This document shows positions 1 through 5,954 of a stretch of DNA of 6,173 nucleotides, one piece after another; positions within the stretch are counted from its first letter, which is position 1, and each line of letters starts with the position of its first letter. The notes beneath the pieces are model-generated. The model saw only the letters and a program-made list of their open reading frames with translations. It was not told where the DNA came from and made no database searches. The stretch lies in the NCBI GenBank assembly GCA_001780385.1, contig MFGW01000040.1:22975-29147 (forward strand). Direction: 5' to 3'. This DNA comes from Candidatus Fischerbacteria bacterium RBG_13_37_8 (GTDB lineage: Bacteria > Acidobacteriota > HRBIN11 > MFGW01). The position numbers were made by a program, and so were the translations under genes.

Positions 1-267
1 CAGCTTGGAATTATAAATAATATCTTCGAGGCTTTGCATCATTGAATTAATACGCAGGATCTTATTCCTAGTGAATGTCGAGGTAGTAGTAAAAATATCA
101 GCATACTGTGGATCATGTGCCGCATCGAAGGCACGCGCATGACTTTCCACCGTGCGGCGTGTAGCAGGATGAGTCGTCACATCTTCAATCAAATCACCGA
201 ATTTATAAATATTCGGACGCATTACTTTTAAAGAATTCAGATACTCATTACGGATTTTAAGTGACAT
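1..267 (-). CDS. 4-hydroxybutyryl-CoA dehydratase / 4-hydroxyphenylacetate 3-hydroxylase family protein, N-terminal part (cut by window edge)
   Basis: Only the first 89 codons are inside the window; the frame is open to base 1. The ATG at 267 is preceded by AGGAGG (plus-strand 274-279) at 6 nt spacing, so the start is secure. The protein begins MSLKIRNEYLNSL, followed by RPNIYKFGDLIEDVTTHPATR (written here only as a motif at about residues 19-38) and DPQYADIFTTTS (about residues 51-62). This is the characteristic N-terminus of the HpaB / 4-hydroxybutyryl-CoA dehydratase (AbfD) family, flavoproteins of about 480-520 residues. AbfD-type enzymes dehydrate 4-hydroxybutyryl-CoA using FAD and a [4Fe-4S] cluster; HpaB-type enzymes are FADH2-dependent aromatic monooxygenases. 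In AbfD the cluster ligands lie beyond residue 89, so the visible part cannot separate these activities. The THPATR segment looks closer to the AbfD-like branch. Family assignment is confident, the reaction is not. Confidence 0.82.
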   Translation of the reverse strand, partial: MSLKIRNEYLNSLKVMRPNIYKFGDLIEDVTTHPATRRTVESHARAFDAAHDPQYADIFTTTSTFTRNKILRINSMMQSLEDIIYNSKL

Positions 268-283
268 CAAATACCTCCTGAAA

Positions 284-315
284 AAGGATTCAAGGATTCG
301 AGGGGCCAAGGATTC
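284..315. repeat. Three copies of AAGGATTC upstream of the 4-HBD/HpaB-family gene
   Basis: AAGGATTC occurs at 284-291, 292-299 (directly adjacent) and 308-315. A reverse-complement match (GAATCCTTTTT against AAAAAGGATTC) lies at 461-471. The copies sit in the predicted 5' leader of the minus-strand gene starting at 267, just upstream of its Shine-Dalgarno. They look like short-motif dispersed intergenic repeat material; no function can be read from them. Confidence 0.6.
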
Positions 316-333
316 AAGTGCAATAGCATTACT

Positions 334-362
334 ATTGTAGAAGAATAGAAACTAATATGCAA
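334..362 (-). promoter_or_regulatory. Candidate sigma70-type promoter for the 4-HBD/HpaB-family gene
   Basis: On the minus strand TTGCAT (357-362) and TACAAT (334-339) are separated by exactly 17 nt. The -10 has one mismatch to consensus; the -35 keeps only TTG. It would give a leader of about 60 nt before the ATG at 267. The -35 box overlaps the outer tip of the inverted-repeat arm that begins at 359. Prediction from sequence only. Confidence 0.4.
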
Positions 363-605
363 GAATAGGGACTAGCGACTGGGGACTAGGGACCTGCAAA
401 TTACTTTCTATTCCCTATCCCAAACAAGCCAGAATAAGGAATATCAGAGAATTTTTTTTCGAATCCTTTTTTGCTATTCTCGCGCAGCATATATTTCAGT
501 CATTATGCCTTTTTGTTTTTAAGATTTGTGAGTAGAAAGTTATTTTCAGGTCGCTCTTCCCCAGTCCCTAGTCCCTAGTCCCCAATCACTATTCCCTCTT
601 CTTGC
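359..605. repeat. Long imperfect inverted repeat with GGGACTAG-type units
   Basis: The left arm 359-393 matches the reverse complement of 571-605 at 31 of 35 positions. After an extra stretch of about 20 nt in the right arm, which adds GGGACTAG-type units, the match resumes: 393-410 against the reverse complement of 533-550 at 16 of 18. Together the arms span about 52 and 73 nt around a loop of about 120 nt (411-532). The loop contains T-rich tracts and no recognisable gene. The right arm covers the stop codon and last four codons of the DoxX gene ending at 589. The outer tip of the left arm lies in the candidate -35 of the gene starting at 267. No target-site duplication is evident at the outer ends, so it could be a MITE-like element, two inverted copies of a dispersed repeat, or a hairpin that works in RNA. 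The structure is seen directly; its nature is not determined. Confidence 0.75.
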
Positions 606-1017
606 GTGCTGCCAGTCTTTCGTCAATGCTGTATTTTCCCGGTCCCATGATAAACATACTCAGGAACATTATGCCGGCTTCTATTGCATGCGAAGCACCC
701 TGCAGTCCATCGCCTTTGTTTAAATGCATGGTAGTTGCTACAAACATTATACTCATCATGAAAATCAATGCAGGTCTGTATGCAAATCCAATAATTAATA
801 ACAACCCACCAAAAAATTCAGAACATGAGGCAAGCATGCCCCACATCGTCGGGGCAAACGTAATACCAAAAAGTCCTAATGCACTGCCAACTTTTGTCCA
901 CATTTCCGGTCCAGCAAACAATTTGCCACCTCCGTGAAACATAAACATAATTCCTAATCCGATTCTGCCAACCAGTAAGCCAACATCACGATATTTATTA
1001 AGAAAGTTTAATAACAT
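589..1017 (-). CDS. DoxX family membrane protein
   Basis: A 142-residue hydrophobic protein, the usual DoxX size. DoxX proteins are small four-helix inner-membrane proteins. Relatives include the quinone-interacting subunit of archaeal thiosulfate:quinone oxidoreductase and proteins tied to thiol or redox stress, but most bacterial members have no proven role. Four membrane segments are visible at about residues 12-34, 55-78, 82-100 and 108-126. Family-type features are RIGLGIMFMFHGGGKL (18-33), SEFFGGLLLIIGF (66-78), RPA (81-83), H98 and the closing GPGKYSID (125-132). The ATG at 1017 has AAGGAG (plus-strand 1024-1029) 6 nt upstream, so the start is well supported. The gene is separated by 137 bp from the upstream gene and has its own candidate promoter. 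Its last four residues (KKRE) and its TAG stop lie in a repeat arm, so the tail may be repeat-derived; the core fold is intact. Confidence 0.88.
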   Translation of the reverse strand: MLLNFLNKYRDVGLLVGRIGLGIMFMFHGGGKLFAGPEMWTKVGSALGLFGITFAPTMWGMLASCSEFFGGLLLIIGFAYRPALIFMMSIMFVATTMHLNKGDGLQGASHAIEAGIMFLSMFIMGPGKYSIDERLAARKKRE

Positions 1018-1064
1018 TGTTTTCTCCTTTCAGATCAGAATCAGAGAATCTCGTTTCATAGAAT

Positions 1065-1093
1065 ATTATGCATCAACCTACTGCATATTTCAG
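1065..1093 (-). promoter_or_regulatory. Candidate promoter for the DoxX gene
   Basis: On the minus strand CTGAAA (1088-1093) and CATAAT (1065-1070) are spaced by 17 nt, with two and one mismatches to the sigma70 boxes. It lies about 50 nt before the ATG at 1017, in the only gap between the two minus-strand genes. The region is AT-rich, so a chance match is possible. Confidence 0.35.
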
Positions 1094-1154
1094 ATTCAGC
1101 TATATTCCAATATTATAATAATAACCTTAAATGCCTAAGCTTTATTCCTTAGTC

Positions 1155-2165
1155 TTATAGTCGCTCTTTCGCCCATAAGGCAAGGAATTTTTCTGCCCAT
1201 TCAGCCTCCGTTTCCAAAGGCTTTTTAGAAAGCACTTTTTTTTCTGTGGATTGTTTAAAAAATGTCTGCAATTGCAAAATTCCCTTTTTTTCTATTCCAA
1301 GCGCTATGTTACTCAATGCAATTTGAATTCTTAATTTATTGGCAAAAGGAAAATCAGGATGATGCGATAAAATTAACTCAGATTTTTCTTTAATCCATTT
1401 TGCGCTTTCGATTCCAGAATTTAAATGTGTATTCAATCCATAACCTTCATATGCCTCAGACTCCGGAATGTAAATGCCTCTGGGGGGATAATTGCTTTTG
1501 CGCAAATCCACAACAGTATAGTGCGCTTCTATTTTAGTTGGATCATACATCCTATGAAAGTAAGTCCATGCTGTATATATTGATCCGGGAAACTTTTTTA
1601 AGAGGTGATTAAACGTTTTGCTTGTTACATCAAGCACCACAAATTCTTCATAATTACCAAATTTTGTAAAAGATTCCTCCTGAATTATTTTGAAAGCTTC
1701 AGCATCAACTCCAAAAGGTTTTTCAAAGTAGAATTTTGCACATGCTTTGACATCATTTTTCCAGTGAGAACAAAACTTATGTTCCCCATAGCTAAATTTA
1801 TCCCATCTTACATTACATGCACAATTAATTGAATATATTTCAATTTCTTGATATCCCGCTGGCTTAAGAAATGGCTTTATTTCAATCTCCGACGAATCTG
1901 AATTCTCACTTTGATCTGGATTAGGGCTACCTAAAAGGCAAGAATAGCATTGCTTGCCATCTAAGCTATAATACTCAAATTGCAACGCGGGTAGTTGCTT
2001 TGCTGAATTATTCATAATGACTATTTTCACATAAATCGGCTCTGCGGGTATCACATGATCTTTCAAAAACTTAATTTCTACACCCCACCCAGCACCATAG
2101 CAAAGAGTGCTTAAAGCTAATAGCACAATTATTGTTTTAGAAAATATTGATGTCATGCTGCTCAT
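1155..2165 (-). CDS. Exported protein of unknown function with beta-rich N-terminal half and TPR-like helical C-terminal half
   Basis: I do not recognise the family. The 336-residue product starts with a signal peptide: a short polar n-region ending in K10, a hydrophobic core of about residues 11-21, and likely cleavage after G24 or A25. C22 is not in a proper lipobox (STLC), so a lipoprotein is unlikely. Residues about 27-115 alternate like a beta-sandwich (HVIPAEPIYVKIVIMNNS at 37-54), as in Ig-like domains. The part after about 185 looks helical, with TPR-like stretches at 188-205 and 267-290. The mature protein has six cysteines (C73, C76 as CxxC; C115, C117 as CxC; C132; C142), all in the N-terminal half, consistent with disulfides outside the cytoplasm. 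The start ATG overlaps the hsdR stop (ATGA, 2162-2165) and has no clear Shine-Dalgarno, implying translational coupling. M4 at 2156 is an alternative start. Its GC is visibly lower than that of central hsdR. Confidence 0.72.
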   Translation of the reverse strand: MSSMTSIFSKTIIVLLALSTLCYGAGWGVEIKFLKDHVIPAEPIYVKIVIMNNSAKQLPALQFEYYSLDGKQCYSCLLGSPNPDQSENSDSSEIEIKPFLKPAGYQEIEIYSINCACNVRWDKFSYGEHKFCSHWKNDVKACAKFYFEKPFGVDAEAFKIIQEESFTKFGNYEEFVVLDVTSKTFNHLLKKFPGSIYTAWTYFHRMYDPTKIEAHYTVVDLRKSNYPPRGIYIPESEAYEGYGLNTHLNSGIESAKWIKEKSELILSHHPDFPFANKLRIQIALSNIALGIEKKGILQLQTFFKQSTEKKVLSKKPLETEAEWAEKFLALWAKERL

Positions 2166-5100
2166 TCAGCGCAGAGCACTTCTGCCTGCTCCAGCACCGT
2201 TCGCGTAGCTTTTTCCTGTTTATCCGGTGGATAACCGTATTTTCGCAGAATGCGTTTCACCATGATCCGCATTTTCGCACGTATGCCTTCCTTCACCGTC
2301 CAATCAATGCTGACATTATTCCGCACAGTTACTACTAATTCACGCGCAATCGTTTTTAATGTCTCATCACCAAGAACCTGCACGGCGCTATCATTAGTCT
2401 CCAGCGCATCATAGAATGCAATCTCATCATCATTTAATCCGAGTTTCTCACCGCGGCGCTGTGCATCACGCATTTCTTTTGCCAGCACAATAAGCTCTTC
2501 AATGATCTGTGCGGTCTCGATGGCACGGTTCTGATATGCTCGTATTGCATTTTCCAGCATCTCGGTGAATGATCGAGCGAGCACAATATTTGTTCGTGCT
2601 CGTGTTTTTATTTCATCATTGAGTAATTTTCGCAATAGCTCCACCGCAAGGTTCTTATGCGGCATATTCTGTACTTCAGCAAGAAATTCATCTGACAGGA
2701 TCGATATATCCGGTTTCTTTAATCCTGCCGCTGCAAATATATCGATAACCTGCTCCGAAGATACTGCCTTTGATACTAATTGACTGATCGCAAAATCCAG
2801 TTCATCCTCCGGACGTATGCGCAGCAATGACGATTTACTCAATGCTGCACGCATCGCCTGAAAAAATGATACATCATCACGAATGGCAAGCGCTTGCTCA
2901 TGCGGTACGGCAAGTGCGAATGCCTGCGAAAGCTCCGTTACTGCTTTTAATGTCCGTTCTTTCCCCTGATTTTGTTTCAGAATATGTTCTTGTGCGGCAG
3001 GCAGTAAAGCAAGCCGTTGTGCAGGAGTCCCGGTTTTCCAGATAGTCCAATCAAATCCATGGAAGAGCCCACAACATATTTCATATTTTTCCAGAAGGAC
3101 TGCAACTGCCTCTTCCTGATCAATAGCGGTTCGTCCCTTGCCGCCGCTTTGTGTGTAATTCGCCAGCGCCCGGCGCAGATGATCCGCTAATCCAAGATAA
3201 TCCACGACCAGCCCGCCCGGCTTATCATGAAACACACGGTTCACCCTCGCTATCGCTTGCATTAATCCATGCCCGCGCATCGGCTTGTCTACATACATGG
3301 TATGTAAACACGGCACATCAAATCCGGTAAGCCACATGTCCCGCACAATCACTATTCTGAATGAATCTTTCGGATCCTTGAACCGCTTCGCAAGCCCTTC
3401 GCGCCGCAACTTATTCCGTATATGCTGCTGCCATTCAAGCTTATCCGATGCAGAACCTGTCATGACAATTTTGATCGTTCCTTTCATATCTTCCGCATCA
3501 TGCCATTCAGGGCGCAGCTTTATTATTTCATTATATAAATCAACACATATCCGCCGGCTCATGCACACTACCATTGCCTTGCCATCCATTGCCGTAAGCC
3601 GTTCCTCAAAATGCAGCGCCAGGTCATTCGCAATCAGATGCAAGCGCTTGCGTGCGCCGACGATTGCTTCCAGCGCTGCCCATTTTGTCTTAAGCCGTTC
3701 TTTATGTTCTTCTTCCTCGCCCTCGGTGATTTCCTCGAATTCTTCATCGAGATTTGGCTTCTCGCTTTCATTCAATTCCAGCTTTGCCAGCCGGCTTTCA
3801 TAATAAATAGGCACCGTCGCTCCATCATCCACCGCCTGCTGTATATCATATATACTTATATAATCACCAAATACCGCACGCGTATTCTTATCTGTCAGCT
3901 CTATTGGTGTCCCCGTGAATCCAATAAATGATGCATTCGGCAACGCATCGCGCATATGGCGTGCGAATCCATCAATAAAATCATACTGACTGCGATGTGC
4001 TTCATCAGCAATCACGATAATGTTTTTCCGATCAGAAAGCCGTGGAAATGTATCGCCTTTTACTTCCGGCAAAAATTTTTGTATAGTAGTAAAAATCACG
4101 CCCCCTGCCGCAACACGCAACAACTCTCGCAGATCCGCACGATCTTTCGCCTGAACCGGGCTCTGCCGCAAAAGCTCATGACATCGTGCAAACGTCCCGA
4201 ACAACTGATCATCCAGGTCATTCCGGTCAGTAATCACCACTATTGTTGGATTCTCAAGCGCCGGATGCAGAATGATGCGCCCAGCATAAAATGCCATCGT
4301 TAGGCTCTTGCCGGAACCTTGCGTGTGCCACACCACACCGGCACGCCGGTCACCTGCGCGCGTTGCTTCCTCAGGATCCGCTGCCAGCAAATCACCCCAG
4401 TCTCCTTTTGTTGCTTTTATCTCAGGCGCTTTACTCATTGCCCCGCATGCATGTATCGTTGATTCTATCGCAGCATTCACAGCATGAAATTGATGATACC
4501 CTGCAATTATTTTTCGCGCTAAATATTTATCTTCTTTCTCAAACGCAATAAAATACAGCAGAAGCTGGAGTAATCGTTTCTTGTTAAAAATTCCTTTAAT
4601 AATCACTTCAAGTTGCGGAATGCTTGAAGGCGCGATTTCATCACCATCAATTGTCCGCCACGGCAAAAACCATTCACGATTCGCCGTCAGTGAGCCGAAA
4701 CGTGCTTCCAGTCCATCAGAAATAATCATAAGTTCATTGAACACAAACAATGACGGAATTTGATTCTTATATGTTTGGAGTTGATTAAATGCCGCCCATA
4801 TTGTCGCATTCTCATCCGCTGGATTTTTCAGCTCAATCAGCGCCACCGGCATCCCATTCAGGAACACCACTATATCCGGCCGTCGGTTCGTCTGGCCTTC
4901 TACCACCGTGAACTGATTCACCGCCACCCAGTCATTATTTTCCAGTTCGTTATAATCAACAATCCGCGCTTTATCCGATACAATCCTTCCCTCAGCCTGG
5001 TATTCCACATCCACACCTTCCACCAGCATCCTATGAAACGCATGATTATTCTGCAACAGTGATGCCGACCCGGAAATAGTAATCTTTCGAAAAGCCTCAT

Positions 5101-5299
5101 CCAATGCTTCTGCCGGTATTTTCGGATTCAGTCTTGCCAGTGCATCACGCAATCGCCTCCCCAGCGCTACTTCTTCATACTTCTCCCGCTCCGCAAATAA
5201 CTCACCCGGCGCTATCTCCGGCCCATTCAAAACCGTATATCCAAGCTTGGCAAAACATTCCAGCGCTATTCTTTCAATATCCCCTTCATTTAATATCAT
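2162..5299 (-). CDS. hsdR: Type I restriction enzyme, R (motor and nuclease) subunit HsdR
   Basis: A full-length 1045-residue HsdR. In the HsdR2M2S complex this cytoplasmic subunit uses ATP to translocate DNA and then cuts it far from the recognition site. The N-terminal PD-(D/E)xK nuclease has D142 (RPDIVVF), E156-x-K158 (ELK) and the QxxxY motif Q173/Y177, matching the order in EcoR124I. The superfamily 2 helicase domains follow: Walker A TQGSGKS (326-332), DEAH box (432-435), FTGTP (461-465), GFDVP (659-663) and motif VI QAIARVNR (681-688). An acidic linker lies at about 513-532. The C-terminal region (about 700-1045, ending near YGYPPDKQ at 1021-1028) is the helical EcoR124/HindI-like domain (DUF3387 type) that contacts the methylase core. 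The ATG at 5299 has GGATGT (plus-strand 5306-5311) 6 nt upstream. No stop or missing catalytic residue breaks it. No hsdM or hsdS is visible; the downstream coupled gene encodes an exported protein instead. Confidence 0.96.
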   Translation of the reverse strand: MILNEGDIERIALECFAKLGYTVLNGPEIAPGELFAEREKYEEVALGRRLRDALARLNPKIPAEALDEAFRKITISGSASLLQNNHAFHRMLVEGVDVEYQAEGRIVSDKARIVDYNELENNDWVAVNQFTVVEGQTNRRPDIVVFLNGMPVALIELKNPADENATIWAAFNQLQTYKNQIPSLFVFNELMIISDGLEARFGSLTANREWFLPWRTIDGDEIAPSSIPQLEVIIKGIFNKKRLLQLLLYFIAFEKEDKYLARKIIAGYHQFHAVNAAIESTIHACGAMSKAPEIKATKGDWGDLLAADPEEATRAGDRRAGVVWHTQGSGKSLTMAFYAGRIILHPALENPTIVVITDRNDLDDQLFGTFARCHELLRQSPVQAKDRADLRELLRVAAGGVIFTTIQKFLPEVKGDTFPRLSDRKNIIVIADEAHRSQYDFIDGFARHMRDALPNASFIGFTGTPIELTDKNTRAVFGDYISIYDIQQAVDDGATVPIYYESRLAKLELNESEKPNLDEEFEEITEGEEEEHKERLKTKWAALEAIVGARKRLHLIANDLALHFEERLTAMDGKAMVVCMSRRICVDLYNEIIKLRPEWHDAEDMKGTIKIVMTGSASDKLEWQQHIRNKLRREGLAKRFKDPKDSFRIVIVRDMWLTGFDVPCLHTMYVDKPMRGHGLMQAIARVNRVFHDKPGGLVVDYLGLADHLRRALANYTQSGGKGRTAIDQEEAVAVLLEKYEICCGLFHGFDWTIWKTGTPAQRLALLPAAQEHILKQNQGKERTLKAVTELSQAFALAVPHEQALAIRDDVSFFQAMRAALSKSSLLRIRPEDELDFAISQLVSKAVSSEQVIDIFAAAGLKKPDISILSDEFLAEVQNMPHKNLAVELLRKLLNDEIKTRARTNIVLARSFTEMLENAIRAYQNRAIETAQIIEELIVLAKEMRDAQRRGEKLGLNDDEIAFYDALETNDSAVQVLGDETLKTIARELVVTVRNNVSIDWTVKEGIRAKMRIMVKRILRKYGYPPDKQEKATRTVLEQAEVLCAE

Positions 5300-5338
5300 A
5301 TTTTCACATCCATGCTTCCATCGCTTTAATTCTAAACC

Positions 5339-5367
5339 ATTATAATCAATGCCTGCTTGATTAGCAA
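5339..5367 (-). promoter_or_regulatory. Predicted hsdR promoter
   Basis: On the minus strand TTGCTA (5362-5367) and a perfect TATAAT (5339-5344) are separated by 17 nt. Transcription would begin near 5332, giving a leader of about 33 nt to the hsdR ATG at 5299. It makes hsdR the first gene of its unit and contains a dyad in its spacer. Confidence 0.65.
5343..5363. promoter_or_regulatory. Perfect 7-7-7 dyad inside the hsdR promoter, candidate operator
   Basis: TAATCAA (5343-5349) and TTGATTA (5357-5363) are exact reverse complements separated by 7 nt. The 21-bp dyad fills the spacer between the predicted -10 and -35 of hsdR and overlaps both boxes by two bases. This is the size and position of a dimeric repressor site. 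No regulator gene is in the window, so the binding protein is unknown. Confidence 0.45.
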
Positions 5368-5405
5368 TACATGCTTTTCTTGAGTCCTTCGGAAAGTACT
5401 ATATC

Positions 5406-5434
5406 TTGACAAAATCGCGCTTTTCTAATAGATT
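5406..5434 (+). promoter_or_regulatory. Predicted promoter of the TIR gene
   Basis: A perfect -35 TTGACA (5406-5411) is followed after 17 nt by TAGATT (5429-5434), two mismatches from TATAAT. Transcription would begin near 5441, about 50 nt before the ATG at 5490. It is divergent from the hsdR promoter; the two -35 boxes are 38 bp apart, so one bound protein could affect both. Confidence 0.6.
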
Positions 5435-5489
5435 ACAATTGTGACAGCAAATGAAACATTAATTGGATTTTGAAGGATAAGATTAATCC

Positions 5490-5954
5490 ATGGCATTTAG
5501 AATATTTATCAGCCACAGCGTCGCTCCAAAAGAATTAGGAATTGTTTATGCTATTATTAATGAAGGTTCCAAGAGAGGAGTAGTACCATTTATTCCAGAT
5601 CGCTCATGGAATCCTTCTGAAGGCTTAACGGATAGAGTAAGCTCCAGCATTAAAGATGCAGATTTTGTATTAGCGATAGCAACTGGATCTGGTATGCATT
5701 TAGATTGGCTCAATAAAGAGATTTTACAGGCATCTCTGCTCGGGAAACCTTTATTGATAATTGTTGATGATACTATAAGCATGCCTGATGATATGAAACA
5801 TATAAAAATTGACAGGGCAAATCCATCCAAAACTATTAATGAAGCATCCCGGATTTTAGAACAATATGGCAAGGACAAGGAATCAAAAGAATTGCTTACG
5901 TTAATTGGAATCGGAGGACTTCTTTTTCTCCTGCTTATGGGAGTGAAAAAATGA
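5490..5954 (+). CDS. Small TIR-domain protein with C-terminal transmembrane anchor
   Basis: A 154-residue protein made of one TIR domain and one membrane helix. TIR signs are the first strand RIFISHS (4-10), the strand and BB-loop-like region VVPFIPDRSWNPSEGL (31-46), KDADFVLAIAT (55-65), the WxxxE motif W73-E77 and GKPLLIIV (85-92). E77 is in the place of the catalytic glutamate of NAD-consuming TIR enzymes, so NADase or cyclic-ADP-ribose-type signalling is plausible but not shown. Residues about 135-150 (LLTLIGIGGLLFLLLM) form a single helix ending in a KK-containing tail, so the TIR domain is probably cytoplasmic and tail-anchored. Start: an in-frame TAA at 5484-5486 rules out upstream extension, and GAAGGA (5472-5477) lies 12 nt before the ATG, a little far. 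The stop overlaps the next gene's ATG (ATGA), so the two are probably made together. A phage-defence or immune role is inferred from domain and context. Confidence 0.82.
   Translation: MAFRIFISHSVAPKELGIVYAIINEGSKRGVVPFIPDRSWNPSEGLTDRVSSSIKDADFVLAIATGSGMHLDWLNKEILQASLLGKPLLIIVDDTISMPDDMKHIKIDRANPSKTINEASRILEQYGKDKESKELLTLIGIGGLLFLLLMGVKK

Noticed and set aside
451..472. T-rich tracts around GAATCC as a terminator
   Set aside because: No stable GC stem precedes either T run on either strand; they look like low-complexity DNA in the repeat loop.
284..605. CRISPR array or phage attachment site
   Set aside because: The repeats are short, irregularly spaced and partly inverted with no uniform spacers; no integrase or tRNA is present.
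602..937. Plus-strand open frame opposite the DoxX gene
   Set aside because: No Shine-Dalgarno or recognisable domain; the minus-strand DoxX protein explains the region fully.
1135..1152. CTAAG/CTTAG stem after the exported-protein gene as a terminator
   Set aside because: Only 5 bp of stem with an 8-nt loop and no following T tract on the transcribed strand; too weak to call.
3285..3803. Open plus-strand frame of 172 codons antisense to hsdR, and several shorter ones across 2565-5364
   Set aside because: They are serine/cysteine/histidine-rich translations with no family features and lie opposite a complete HsdR with all motifs intact; they are shadows of its codon usage.
5464..5490. TGGATT/AATCCA hairpin enclosing the TIR gene Shine-Dalgarno
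   Set aside because: Only 6 bp, AT-rich, with a 15-nt loop that leaves the Shine-Dalgarno exposed; not enough for a riboswitch or thermosensor call.
5546..5878. Minus-strand open frame opposite the TIR gene
   Set aside because: The TIR reading on the plus strand has clear motifs, a promoter and an RBS; the antisense frame has none.
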